Shown here: positions 11,901-22,393 of the stretch, piece after piece
Numbering within the stretch: position 1 is the first letter of the stretch
Layout: every line of letters starts with the position of its first letter
Assembly: GCA_024760905.1 (NCBI GenBank)
Contig: CM045734.1
Location: 40,470,564-40,534,563, forward strand
Reading direction: 5' to 3'
DNA from: Plotosus lineatus
Lineage: Eukaryota; Chordata; Actinopteri; Siluriformes; Plotosidae
Length of the DNA: 64,000 nt
Made by a program: the position numbers and the translations under genes
The notes under the pieces: generated by a model
Seen by the model: only the letters and a program-made list of their open reading frames with translations
Told to the model about the DNA's origin: nothing
The model's database searches: none

Positions 11901-12303
11901 GAGGCTTTTCAAAAGTAGAAGAAGGAAAACTAGACACCTTCCAGAGCAAGTGTCTCAGAAGGATCTTCAGGATCAGATAGCAAAAGCACATCTCCAACCA
12001 GACAATCCTTAAGATGACAAGGGCAGAGAAGATCAGTGAGGAGGTGAGAAGACAGAGATGGAACTGGATTGGCCATATCCTGAGAAAGGATCTGCGGGCT
12101 GACTGTACATTGGCCCTAGAGTGGGCACCAGAAGGACGAAGGAAGAGAGGCCGTCCAAAAACAACTTGGCGAAGAATGGTTGAGATGGAGAGAACCATTG
12201 CTGGGTGGCCCACCATGTGCAGCTGCAAATCAGCCCCAATGGAGGAGTGATGTCCAAGCCTTATGTGCCTCCTGGCACTGAGAGAATTAAGGTTCAGGTA
12301 AGT
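8921..12303 (+). mobile_element. LINE-alpha: APE-type non-LTR retrotransposon, inactive
   Basis: Plus-strand LINE remnant, about 3.4 kb. An endonuclease-like segment (9348-9770) shows QVYAPQNEKE and IIMGDLNVKVG; its N-terminus is deleted after LSIGHWNVRT near 9210. The reverse transcriptase spans about 10490-11280 in broken frames: NGKAPGADQ, EQAGFRKGRGT, HFVDFEKAFD, TGVKQGC and the catalytic FADDL. A C-terminal WNWIGHILRK and GRRKRGRPKTTWRR block ends near 12250. Stops and frameshifts make it non-functional. Between about 11285 and 11690 there is sequence from the other LINE family. It sits in SINE-A with a 13-bp target duplication (8908-8920 and 12304-12316). Clade unresolved. Confidence 0.88.
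11285..11690 (+). mobile_element. LINE-beta segment inside LINE-alpha
   Basis: Encodes VIRETGRRVLGVSSGRKVDKE, then WWWNEEVQEYVQRKRLAKKKW. This is the linker between endonuclease and reverse transcriptase of the LINE-beta family, not LINE-alpha. LINE-alpha C-terminal sequence resumes after it. Confidence 0.6.
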
Positions 12304-12346
12304 TGCCTTTGTTCACCCAGCATATATATAATATATATATAAATGG
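12304..12346 (+). mobile_element. SINE-A, middle segment
   Basis: Continues the element from 8920 with TTCACCCAGCA and a short (TA)n, then AAATGGGT. It is interrupted by the next SINE. Confidence 0.6.
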
Positions 12347-12657
12347 GTCTTCTTTTCATTTCGGCTGTTCCCTTTCAGGGGTTGCCACAGTAAATCATCT
12401 GTCGGATGCCCTTCCTGACACAACCCTTAGCAAGGGGCCAAAACACGCTGACGGCTATGCAGCCTACTCTTTACGAAAGTCAGCAATGGTTCTTTTACAT
12501 GAACCTCTCACCATAGACAGTGAGAGACATGGCCGGCCTTGATAACTCAGTTAGCTGCACTGGGGGGACAGTGACAACCTTGGGGAGGGTGGGACTCAAA
12601 CTCCCGACCCTAGGGTCAGCAATCCAGCACCTTTTACCACCAGGCCACCACTGCCCC
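12347..12657 (-). mobile_element. SINE-B2 inserted in SINE-A
   Basis: Minus-orientation full-length copy. The head ends at 12657 (GGGGCAGTGGTGGCC read on the minus strand). The tail begins at the TTTCGGCTGTTCCC block. The flanks share a CAGCA...TATAAATRGGT motif, consistent with a target duplication of SINE-A sequence. Confidence 0.8.
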
Positions 12658-12805
12658 AGCAGTATAAATAGGTACCAGTAAAAATATACTGGGAAGGTAA
12701 CCTGCGATGGACTAGTGTCCCATCCAGGAGGAGTTGTACTCAGAGTCGCTTCACGCTACAGAAACCACTGGCACTGGCCTGATGAGCCACTAGGCTGAGG
12801 TGTAC
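12658..12805 (+). mobile_element. SINE-A, 3' segment
   Basis: Resumes SINE-A with TACCAGTAAAAATATACTGG, GGTAACCTGCGATGGACTAG and CGCTTCACGCTA. It matches, inverted, the copies at 16582 and 55448. Confidence 0.7.
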
Positions 12806-13270
12806 AAAGACCAAGAGACTTTATTTTGATTAGTTTTTGGACGCTGGGAAGAAACCTGAAGGAAACACACAAAAGTATATGCGTGCAATGATCTGGCAGA
12901 CCGTTCAGGATGTATCCCGCCCGTGCCCAAGCTGAGATAGGCTCCAATCTCTCCCTAACCAAGAGTGAGATCAGTGAGTATGGACCATGTCAGAACGCGA
13001 GCTAATTTACAGAGGTTTAGAAATTATTGTCACCCTTCTGACCCTCTACATACTGAAAAACATGGAAGTAGCAGTAAATGGAATCAGCTTTGAGACAGAA
13101 ACGTCCACACAAAGTGGAAAATGTGCAAGAAAACAAGTGGGAATTTGAATGAGGGCTTGGCCTGAAACTGTCAATCATCCGGCATAGCTATAAAATTTTA
13201 TGAGAGATCATTCAACTGACACAAACTTCAATACTGAGGTAAATATGAAAAAAAACAACAAAAACAATGG
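12806..13270. other. Intergenic, mostly unannotated
   Basis: The stretch to about 12965 resembles a diverged SINE-C middle region. The remainder shows no recognisable gene or repeat. Confidence 0.35.
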
Positions 13271-13412
13271 GCAGTGGTGGCCAAGTGGTATAGGATGCTG
13301 GATTGCTGATCTTAAGGTTGGGGGTTCAAGTTCCACTCTCAACAGGTTGTCACTGTCCCCCGGTGCAGCTAACTGGGTTATCAAAGGCTAATAAGGGATT
13401 CAGAAAATGAAT
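13271..13412 (+). mobile_element. SINE-B1, internally deleted
   Basis: Head GGGCAGTGGTGGCCAAGTGG with B-box GGGTTCAAGTTCC and body to TTATCAAAGGC, then directly to the tail end TTCAGAAAATGAATAAATAA. Confidence 0.75.
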
Positions 13413-14130
13413 AAATAAAAAAAAAATTAAAGCTGAGTTAGCAAGTAGGAAAAAAAATAACATTGGGGAAAAGGTAAAATCCCTACAGGTAAAAATTACT
13501 GGTTGCAAAATTGGCAGGCCAGTACTTTTCTAGCCAAAAATAAATAAATAAATAAAATTGATGGTCAAATAAGTCAAGTAATATAGGTATATTTTTATAT
13601 AGACAATTTTTTACATGCCTGTCAAAGGAGTGTTTATGGCATAGTCCTTTATGCTCTGAAGGTTCCATAACTTTTGAGAAGTTGTCTGTTCCAGAATCCT
13701 TTGCCAGTTTAATTTTATGTTTCTATCCGTCGAAAATTGGTAAAAATGTATGATTGAATCGGTAACAAAATGGTTTGTGCTCTCTGGGTCAAAACAGCTA
13801 ACTCATGTTTTGTTAATCATATTAAAAGTGCAAAGAATATCATGTATCGTATGTCATGATAGATGATTCATGCATGACTGAATACACAGTGATTCCATTG
13901 TTTTGTCAGTCATAGGAATCCAGTTTTCTGAACCAGCTTATTGTGACATCATCAATTACTATTCCAGCTGCTGGTAATGTCACAATCATTAATACAGCTA
14001 CTCGGGATGTCACAGGTAAATGGAAACTCTTAAAAACTGCAGGAACAGCAAGCGTTTTTTATATTGTCATCATTGGACAAAAATCTCTTTTTTTTTTTTT
14101 TTTGTTTTTGCAAAAAATCAATGCTACTGG
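13413..14130. other. Intergenic, unannotated
   Basis: AT-rich, with TAAA-type runs near 13540. I see no exon. ORFs here lack any recognised motif. Confidence 0.4.
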
Positions 14131-14139
14131 TCACTGTCA

Positions 14140-14395
14140 TGTCTGTCTCTAAGGTTTAAAAAAGCATTAAAAAGAGCCAATGATCTCATCACAACTCCAT
14201 TGGATCCGAGAACCATCTCTAAACCCTTGAATCTCAGCCCTGCCTTCAAGAAATAAGGTTAATATTACAGCCCATCTTGGCCTGGTGAGCTGCTCAAAGT
14301 GCACTCTGCCCTCGCTCAGAGCTGACTGAGATGGGCACCAGCCTCTCTGTGACCATAGTTAGGATTAAGTGGTTCAGAAACTGATTGAATGAATG
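14140..14395 (+). repeat. Repeat-I copy (+)
   Basis: Matches 21046-21345 in inverted orientation. The shared region includes AATGATCTCATCACAACTCC, CATTGGATCCGAGAACC and a C-type SINE tail. Family unknown. Confidence 0.6.
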
Positions 14396-14603
14396 GATTA
14401 CATCCTCTTTAGCTTCAGTTGCACATGCCACACATGATAGCACAGGTGGGTAACAATACACATGGGTTTTTTCTATTTACTGAAAAATAGTAGTTTTGAA
14501 CAAAGGTTTATGTTTGACTGTGCCGTTATACATTTTTGGTGATGGTGTGATTTTTAAATTGTACTGACTGACTGTAGTCTGGTATTTTAACTTGAGTAGA
14601 AAT

Positions 14604-15056
14604 GATCTGCCTCCATCTCACCCTATCCTCTGCATCTTCTGCTCTTACTCCAACTACCTTCATGTCCTCCTTCACCACATCTTCTCTTTGGTCTTTCTCT
14701 AGGCCTTCTGCCTGGTAGTTCCAACCTCAGCATCCTACTACCAATATATTCACTACCCATCTTCTGTACATGTCCAAACCATCTCAATCGAGCCTCTCTG
14801 ACTTTATCTCCAAAACGTCTTACATGTGCTGTCCCTGTGATGTACTCATTCCTGATCCTATCCATCCTCGTTACTCCCAAAGAGAACCTCAACATTTTCA
14901 TCTCTGCTGCCTCCAGCTCTGCCTCCTGTCTTTTCCTCATCGCGACCTCCACCGGTATGTCATCAGGACCAACTGCCTTTCCACTCTTCATCCTCTTCAA
15001 TGCCTTCCTCACTTCACCCTTACTAATCTTTATAACTTCCTGGTCTTCAATAAAAT
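14604..15056 (-). mobile_element. LINE-beta fragment, internally deleted
   Basis: Minus strand. KISKGEVRKALKRMKSGKA...PVEV is fused directly to AMRKRQEAELEAAEMKMLRF, so most of the reverse transcriptase is deleted. It continues through RLRWFGHVQKM and the GRRPRERPKRR tail. It faces the plus-strand copy across a (TA)n array. Confidence 0.8.
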
Positions 15057-15065
15057 GTTTGAAAA

Positions 15066-15066
<1 letters not shown>

Positions 15067-15147
<81 letters not shown>
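15067..15147. repeat. (TA)n microsatellite, about 40 units
   Basis: Perfect TA dinucleotide run between two oppositely oriented LINE-beta fragments. The long Tyr-Ile ORFs over it are artefacts. Confidence 0.97.
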
Positions 15148-15149
<2 letters not shown>

Positions 15150-15156
15150 ACTGATG

Positions 15157-17118
15157 AGAGAAGTTAGAGTGATTAAGGACAGAGAGGGAAATGTATTGGC
15201 TGATGACAGAAGTGTGCTGGGAAGATGAAAAGAGTACTTTGAAGAGCTGATGAATGAGGAAATTGAGAGAGAACAAAGAGTAGAAGAGGTGACTATTGAA
15301 GACCAGGAAGTAGCAAAGATTAGTAAAGGTGAAGTGAGGAAGGCATTGAAGAGGATGAAGAGTGGAAAGGCAGTTGGTCCTGATGACACACCTGTGGAGG
15401 TATGGAAGTGTCTAGGAGAGATAGCAGTGGATTTTCTGACAAGAACATTCAACAAGGTCTTAGAGAGTGAGAGGATGCCAGAGGAATATAGGAGAAGTGT
15501 GCTGGTGCCCATTTTTAAGAACAAGGGAGACGTGCAGAGTTGTGGCAACTACAGAGGGATAAAGTTGATGAGCCATACGATGAAGTTATGGGAAAGAATA
15601 GCGGAAGCGAGTCCAAAGGTAGAGGTCAGCATTTGTGAACAACAGTCTGGTTTCATGCCAAGAAAGAGCACCACAGATGCAGTGTTTGCTTTGAGGATGT
15701 TAATAGAGAGGTACAGAGCAGGTCAGAGGGAGCTGCATTGTGCCTTTGTGGATCTGGAGAAAGCATATGACAGGGTACCGAGAGAGGAACTGTTGTATTG
15801 CATGAGGATGTCTGGAATGGCACAGAAGTATGTTAGAGTGGTACAGGAAATGTATGAGAGATGTAAGACAGTGGTGAGGTGTGCTGTCGGTCTGACGGAA
15901 GGGTTCAAGGTGGAGGTGGGACTACATCAATGGTCAACTCTGAGCCCCTTCCTGTTTGCTATGGTGATGAACAGGCTGACACGAGGTTCGACAAGAATCT
16001 CCATGGACAATGATGTTTGAAGATGACATTGTGATCTGTAGCGAGAGCAGAGAACAAGTGCAGGAAAATCTAGAGAGGTGGAGGTATGCCCTGGAAAGAA
16101 GAGGAATGAAGGTTAGCCTCAGTGAGACAGAATATACATGTGTGTGAACAACAAGGACCTAAGAGGAACGGTGAGGTTACAGGGAGCAGAGATAAAGAAG
16201 GTGGAGGATTTTAAGTATTTAGGCTCAACAATCCAGAGCAAATGGAAGGTGTGGTAAAGAGATGAAGAAGCGTGTGCAGGCAGGTTGGAATGGTTGGAGA
16301 AAAGTGTCCGGTATGATGTGTGATAGGAAGGTATCAGCAAGAATGAAAGGAAAAGTATACAAAACAGTGATAAGGTCAGCGATGTTGTATGGTTTAGAAA
16401 CAGTCGCGATGAGGAAAAGACAGGAGGCAGAGCTGGAGGCAGCAGAGATGAAAATGTTGAGGTTCTTTTTGGGAGTAACGAGGATGGATAGGATCAGGAA
16501 CGAGTACATCAGAGGGACAGCACATGTAAGAGGTTTTGGAGACAAAGTCAGAGAGGCTAGATTGAGATGGGTTGGGCATGTATGGGGGGGGGTGGGGGTT
16601 ACACCCGAGCCTCATGGCTCATCAGGCCAGGCTTATTCCCGGTCTCCATAGCGTGAAGCGATCAGGAGTTAAACTCCCCCTGGATTGGACTTTAGTCCAT
16701 CGCAGGTTACCTTCCCAGTATATTTTTACTGGTACCCATTCATACTGCTGAGTGAACAGAGGCACACTTGTGGTCGAGACCTTGCCCAGGGGTCTTAGCA
16801 CAGTGAGGGTCTCAGTGCGATTCAAACTCACAACCTCCCGATCATGAGCGCAACACCCTAACCACTACGCCACCGGCCCCTCAATGTACAGAGGAGGTAT
16901 AGTGAATAAATTGGTAGTAGGATGATGAGGTTGGAACTGCCAGGCAGAAGGCCTAGAGAAAGGCCAAAGAGAAGATTTATGGATGTGGTGAAGGATGACA
17001 TGAAGGTAATTGGTGTAAGAGAAGAAGATGCAGAGGATAGGGTGAGATGGGGACAGATGATTCGTTGTGGCGACCCCTGAAGGGAGCAGCTGAAAAGAAA
17101 AGAAGAAGAAGAAGAAGA
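15157..17118 (+). mobile_element. LINE-beta, longest copy, 5'-truncated
   Basis: Plus-strand APE-type LINE. One open segment, 15250-16020, covers the N-terminal half of the reverse transcriptase: KMKSGKAVGPDD-type start, YRRSVLVPIFKNKGD, NYRGIKL, SGFMPRKSTTDAVFALR, CAFVDLEKAYDRVPREEL and VEVGLHQWSTLSPFLFAMV. In the last of these the usual GLHQGS reads GLHQWS. A frameshift follows at about 16010, just before FEDDIVICSE, whose F-x-DD stands where the catalytic Y/F-ADD is expected (one residue changed). The C-terminal GNWRK-type and RNEYIRGTAHVRGFGDKV blocks follow. The 3' end reads GTGGCGACCCCTGAAGGG, then AAGAAGAAG. It is interrupted by SINE-A at 16582-16882. Not active. Confidence 0.88.
16582..16882 (-). 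mobile_element. SINE-A, near full length
   Basis: Minus orientation. The tRNA-like head GGGGCCGGTGGCGTAGTGG begins at about 16880, with a B-box-like GAGTTTGAATCGC. The body contains GTGCTAAGACCCCTGG and GGTAACCTGCGATGGACTAA. It lies inside LINE-beta, so it is younger than that copy. Confidence 0.8.
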
Positions 17119-17424
17119 GTTAGTTGTATTGCCCCAGACTGCACAAAACGACTGATTTTCTTGAAGGAGGGAAACATAAATTAAAATTGGCAAAAGATTC
17201 TCAAACAGCCAAAAGAAAACCTGGAGAATCTTACCAATGACAAATTAAAGTGTAATAGTGATTCATGAATCCCATCAGGTGGTGGCACAACTTTTTCCCT
17301 GTATTTTCCAGTTTGAATGATAAAGTGAAGATCCAGTAACAGCACTTTGCATGCACGGTGAACATTTTTATTCATCAAGCTCAATTCAACTTACCTCACC
17401 AAGCATCTTCAGTGGATGCTTTAC

Positions 17425-17785
17425 ATTCATTAATTCATTTTCTGAACTGCGTAATTCTAATTAGGTTTGCAGGTAGGTGATCTCAGCCGACTCCGGGTGA
17501 GGAGAGGGTACCACCACGGATAGCTCGTCAGGCCATTGCACGGCCAACACGCACACAACCATTCAAACTCACACTCACACTTATGGGTGATTTGGAAAAA
17601 CCAATTAGCCTACTTTTCATGTTTTTGGACTGTGGGAGTAAACCAGATTACCTGGAGGAAACCCACACGAGCATGAGAGAACATGCAAACTCCATCTAGA
17701 AACACCCAGGCTGGGAATCAAGCCCTGGTCTTCTTGCTGTGAAGAGGACCTGCAAACCACTTCACCCCTGTGTCGCCCCTATAGC
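17425..17785 (-). mobile_element. SINE-C, near full length
   Basis: Minus orientation. The tail end ATTCATTTTCTGAACTGCG is at 17432 and the body includes GTTTTTGGACTGTGGGAG. The head contains TTCTTGCTGTGA, ending at a GTGTCGCCC start. About 360 bp. Confidence 0.7.
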
Positions 17786-18950
17786 TTTACATATCTCAAC
17801 CTTTTTGTCCAAGTTCACCAATGGCATGGCATGTGTAAAGTCCAGTGTAGTGTATCACAGATGGGAATTGTACATACTGTATCTCGAAAGTTGACATTCA
17901 GCCACTTAGCCAACTATTTTCTGCTTTGTTTTGGAGTTTTTCTTGTTTTTGTTTTTTTTTATATCAGTGATGCTCTATGCCAGTAATGACTTTATCAAGA
18001 TATCTATCCAACACAACTTTATCCAAGTTTGTTAATTTGTTTTTAGTTCCTTTTCAGGGTTTTATAAAATCATGTCATTGTATTCCTCTGTCTTTTCTTT
18101 TGCCAACCCAGTGACTGCACATGGACAAAAAACATGAATCAAAACAAAAGCATTGAATGGGTTTATATAGCAGTGTCCCAAACATCTTTAATCAGTGACC
18201 TCTGAAACAAGCGCATGACCCTTTTCATGCAAAACTGCCTGTTGGTACTGTACCCGGCCCAGCTCTACCCTGGAATTATAGTAAGGCATTATATCATAGG
18301 TTCTTGTCCACACACACCCATTTATAATTATATATTTCCAACAACAGCCAACTGGGCATATGTGTAAAACACAAATCAACACGCAAGGTTCGATAAAAAA
18401 AATCCTGGTTTCTCTTCAGCACTTGCACCTGGAACTTGGCTCCGTATCTGATTAAAATTCCCCCCAAGAAAACACGTTCAAAATTTTGGAAAAGGTCTCA
18501 GACAACATAAAAAGGACACAGAAGATTATTGGTATGTTAGATGCAGTGGTTGTGACCCTGAGATTGGTTTAGTTTGGATTGTAATGTTTCTCTGTGTTAA
18601 AGATTTTTGGAACTGAAAGTCTGTTGTTCTATAGACAGTTGTTCAGAGTTTCAGAGTTTAATACATTTTAAATGTACTAGTACATGTAATACAGTGCGTA
18701 TCCAGGGTGTATTGTATAACTGCAATCACTTTACCTACCTAATTTTAAAAGCTTTTGCGCTTCAACAGACACCTTATTACTCTGTTAAAAATAAATAAAA
18801 AGTTTATTTTTATTTCTTTATTTACTTACTCTTCCCAAATGGGCCTATAGAGTCCAGAAACTGTGGGAAAGTTTACAATTTATATTTATTTCAGCCAGCA
18901 GAGGGCGCTTTATGAATGATTATCTGCACTACTATAGTTCGATTGCACTC
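17786..18950. other. Intergenic, unannotated
   Basis: AT-rich single-copy-looking DNA with no recognised exon, RNA gene or repeat on either strand. Confidence 0.45.
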
Positions 18951-18952
18951 AG

Positions 18953-18994
<42 letters not shown>
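18953..18994. repeat. (TA)n microsatellite
   Basis: About 20 TA units. It is followed by a SINE-B2 tail remnant (18995-19067, minus) ending at the TA where MITE-D inserted. Confidence 0.9.
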
Positions 18995-18998
<4 letters not shown>

Positions 18999-19068
18999 CT
19001 TTCACCTTTTTCCCTTTTTCCAGGGGTCGCCACAGCAAATCGTCTGATTCACATGTTTGATTTGGCAT

Positions 19069-19593
19069 ATACAGGGATCCCTCACTACTTCTTGCTTCAA
19101 TCCATGCGGCTTCAGTGCATCGAGTTTTTTTTTCTCTAATATTCATCGAAATAAAAAATAAGTAAATTAAGGAAGAATTGGGGAAAAGTGAAGGAAAATG
19201 CCACAAAAACAAGGCCAATTCTGCAAAAAAACAAACAAACAAACAAAAAACCCCTAACCAAACACAAACCAAAACAACCCAAAATCTCCCATCAAAACTA
19301 CTTACATTTTTGTGAAATGTGCATCTGAGTGCGTGCACGCGTACCTGCGTGTGTGCGTGCATGTCTTTGTGTGTGAATTTATATTTTCTATATGTATTAT
19401 TTTTGAATGTTTAATTGTTATTTTAAGCATTAATAGCATTGGATATGTATTTATTGATATTATATACACATATACATGTATGAATACGTCAGTCAGGGAG
19501 GGTTAGGGGGTTGATCCTACTTCACGGAATTCGATGGTCGCGGGTGGAGCTCGGTCCAAATTAACTTTTACAGTGAGGAGAAAGTGAGGAATC
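19069..19593 (+). mobile_element. MITE-D copy 1
   Basis: Starts ACAGGGATCCCTCACTACTT. The interior has the family hallmarks: ATTCATCGAAATAAAAAATA, ATGCCACAAAAACAAGGCC, TGTATTTATTGATATTATAT. Its terminal GAAAGTGAGGAATCCCT is duplicated on the far side of a LINE-beta insertion (20497-20513). Confidence 0.85.
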
Positions 19594-20496
19594 CCTTCTT
19601 CTTCTTTTCCTTTCGGCTTTTCCCTTAAGGAGTCGCCACAGCGAATCATCTGCCTCCATCTAACCCTATCCTTTGCATCTTCTTGTCTTATACCAGCTAC
19701 CTTCATGTCCTCCTTCACCACATCCATGAATCGTCTCCTTGGTCTTCCTCTTGGCCTTCTGCCTGGAAGTTCCAACCTCAGCATCCTACTACCAATATAC
19801 TCACTATCCCTCCTCTGTACATGTTCAAACCATCTCAATCTAGCCTCTCTGACTTTGTCTCCAAAACGTCTTACATGTGCTGTCCCTCTGATGTACTCAT
19901 TCCTGATCCTATCCATCCTCGTTACTCCCAAAGAGAACCTCAACATTTTCATCTCTGCTACCTCCAACTCTGCCTCCTGTCTTTTCCCCAGGGCCACTGT
20001 TTCTAAACCATACAACATCGCTGGCCTCAACACCGTCTTGTACACCTTTCCATTCATTCTTGCCGATACCTTCCTATCACACATCACACCGGACACTTTT
20101 CTCCAACCATTCCAACCTGCCTGCACACGCTTCTTCACCTCTTTTCCACACTCTCCACTGCTTTGGATTGTTGACCCTAAGTACTTAAAATCCTCCACGT
20201 TCCTTATCTCTGCTCTAACCTTCATTCCTCTCCTTTCCAGGGCATACCTCCACCTCTCTACATTTTCCTGCACTTGTTCTCTGCTCTCACTACAGATCAC
20301 AATGTCATCTGCAAACATCATAGTCCATGGAGATTCTTGTCTAACCTCGTCTGTCAGTGTGTACGTCACCATAGCAAACAAGAAGGGGCTCAGAGCTGAC
20401 CCTTGATGCAGTCCCACCTCCACCTTGAACTCTTCTGTCACACCGACAGCACACCTCACCACTGTCTTACATCTCTTATGCGAGTCACTACAAAGA
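19594..20496 (-). mobile_element. LINE-beta, 5'-truncated, inserted in MITE-D
   Basis: Minus strand. A long open segment encodes TVVRCAVGVTEEFKVEVGLH, QGSALSPFLFAMV, the catalytic MFADDIVIC, VEDFKYLGSTIQSSGECGKE, GWNGWRKVSGVMCDRKV, RIRNEYIRGTAHVRRFGDKV and GRRPRGRPRRRF. It ends at the GTGGCGACTCC tail. Flanks GAAAGTGAGGAATCCCT (19577-19593) and GAAAGTGAGGGATACCT (20497-20513) form a 17-bp target duplication. 5' truncation is usual for LINEs. Confidence 0.9.
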
Positions 20497-20548
20497 AAGT
20501 GAGGGATACCTATTTTTATTTATTATTTTTTTTAACCAGTTTTTAGGA

Positions 20549-20885
20549 CAGTGGCAGCCTGATGGTAAAGGTGCTGGCTCACTGATCCAAAGGTTGGGGG
20601 TTCACGCCCCACTCTCCATGGGTTGTCACTGTCTCCCCAGTGCAGTTAACTGGGTTATCAAAGGCCGACCATGTCTCTCACTGTCTATGGTAAGAGGTTC
20701 ATGTAAAAGAACCATTGTTGACTTTCAACAAGAGTAGCTGCAAAGCTGTTGGCATGTTTCCGCCCTGCGATGGCCTGGCAAACTGTCGAGGGTGTACTCT
20801 GCCCTCGCCTGGACTCAGCTGGTGTGAGTGCCAGCCTCCCCGTGACCCTAATTAGGATTAAACGGTTACATTAAATGATTATTAA
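20549..20885 (+). mobile_element. SINE-B1, near full length
   Basis: Head CAGTGGCAGCCTGATGG with B-box GGGGGTTCACGCCCC, body TTATCAAAGGCCGACC, tail CGTGACCCTAATTAGGATTA. Confidence 0.85.
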
Positions 20886-21045
20886 TTTATTATTAATGAA
20901 TGTTTTTTTTTGTTTGTTTTTTTTATATCAAAAGTCATGTCACCAAACCTCTTCAAGGAAATTGCTTTGTTTTTTGGAATCAATCATACCACCACTAGAA
21001 AACACTCAAAACAATTCTCAAAACAATTGTTCATATATATTCATT

Positions 21046-21345
21046 TATTCCATAATTTTCTGAACCGCTTAATCCTAATTATGGTCTCAGGGAGGCTGGT
21101 GCCCATCTCAGCCAACACTGGGTGAGGTCAGGATGCACCCCTTACAGCTCACCAAGCCAAGATAGGCTGTAATATTAACCTTATTTCTTAAAGAAGACTG
21201 ATAATGATAGGAGGAGACCGGCTGGGAGGGATTCAAGGGTTTAGAGACGGTCCGAGGATCCAATGGAGTTGTGATGAGATCACAGGCTCTTTTTTTTGTA
21301 AACCCTAGAGACAGACATTAGAGTGACCAATAGTCTCCAAACCAT
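21046..21345 (-). repeat. Repeat-I copy (-)
   Basis: Inverted match to 14140-14395, about 7 kb away. It contains GGATCCAATGGAGTTGTGAT and a C-type SINE tail at its low-coordinate end. Confidence 0.6.
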
Positions 21346-21544
21346 CCAATCAAATCCGATTGTTTGCCTTTTATACATCGAATATTGGAAAAAGTATTTT
21401 TGTTTGTTTTGTTTTGTTTTTTTGTTTCATCTTGAAAAACCTTGTTTTTCCATGAGTATGAAGGAATGAAGTGTTATTTAAAAAGGTTATGTGGGGGAAG
21501 AACTGTCATTTTAACAATGTGTAAAACAATCCATTTTTTGATAT

Positions 21545-21966
21545 AGAGGGATCCCTCACTTTCCACAGTTAATGGGAACCGAGATCTGCTGCGACCGCCG
21601 ATTTCCGCGAAGTAGGATCAACCCCTCTGACTGACGTATACGTACATGTATGTGTATATGATACTGTACTATATCAATAAATACATATTCAACACTATAA
21701 ATGCTTATAACTATTTAACATTCAAAAAAATAATGCATAAGATGTAAATAAAATATAAATACACGCACACACAGAAGCTCACCTCACATAAAATGTAACT
21801 CTTTTTATTGCATAATTGGCCTTGTTTTGAGGCATTTTCCTTAACTTTTTTTCATATTTTTCTTTAATTTCCTTATTTATTTATTTTTTGAAGAATATTT
21901 TTGAAAAATCCGCGATGCACTGAAGCCGCAGAAACTGAATCACAGAGTAGCGAGGGATCACTGTAC
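21545..21966 (-). mobile_element. MITE-D copy 2
   Basis: Minus orientation. The ends are GAGGGATCCCTCACTTTCC and AGCGAGGGATCACTGTA. The interior matches the family. Confidence 0.85.
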
Positions 21967-21974
21967 TGTACTAA

Positions 21975-22226
21975 TCATGCAATGAAAATTATTGACGCTG
22001 CATTTAACCCATCCAAAGTGAGAGTCACACACACTTACACACTTGGAGCAGTGGGCTGACACACACTGCGGGTGGAGAGCAGTTGGGCGTCAAGTACCTT
22101 GCTCAAGGGCACTTCAGCCACGAAGGCGCAATTCACTCCTTCACCACCACACATTTTTCCTGCTGGGGCCAGAATCGAACCAGTGACCTTTCGGTCCCAA
22201 AGCTGCCTCTCTAACCATTAGACTGA
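21975..22226 (-). mobile_element. SINE-G copy
   Basis: Minus orientation. The tRNA-like head reads CTAATGGTTAGAGAGGCAGC on the minus strand, with B-box GGTTCGATTCTGG. The body contains CTTGAGCAAGGTACTTGACG. Confidence 0.75.
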
Positions 22227-22267
22227 ATGAAATCAGACACGGTGAACTCCAATACAAATGTGTATCT

Positions 22268-22273
22268 TTTATT
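22268..22273 (-). promoter_or_regulatory. notch1 polyadenylation signal (candidate)
   Basis: AATAAA on the minus strand, about 1.55 kb after the stop and just before SINE-G sequence begins. Chosen as the last canonical hexamer before the repeat-rich intergenic region. Confidence 0.5.
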
Positions 22274-22346
22274 GTTTTCAGAAAAACATTTACAGATTGA
22301 CAGTAGAATGAACAGAAAATATAGTCTGTGTAAACTATAGGTTAAG

Positions 22347-22349
<3 letters not shown>

Positions 22350-22388
<39 letters not shown>
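22350..22388. repeat. poly(A)/poly(T) run
   Basis: 39 uninterrupted A residues on the plus strand, inside the inferred 3'UTR. Confidence 0.95.

Positions 22389-22393
<5 letters not shown>

Noticed and set aside
15067..15147. Long ORFs of alternating Tyr-Ile over TA arrays (also at 18953, 34863) and Cys-Val over the CA array at 36043
   Set aside because: They are translations of dinucleotide microsatellites, not genes.
15250..16020. An intact reverse-transcriptase host gene
   Set aside because: It is the open part of a LINE-beta copy. A frameshift follows at about 16010, the residue context of the catalytic motif is altered, and other copies are scattered in the window.
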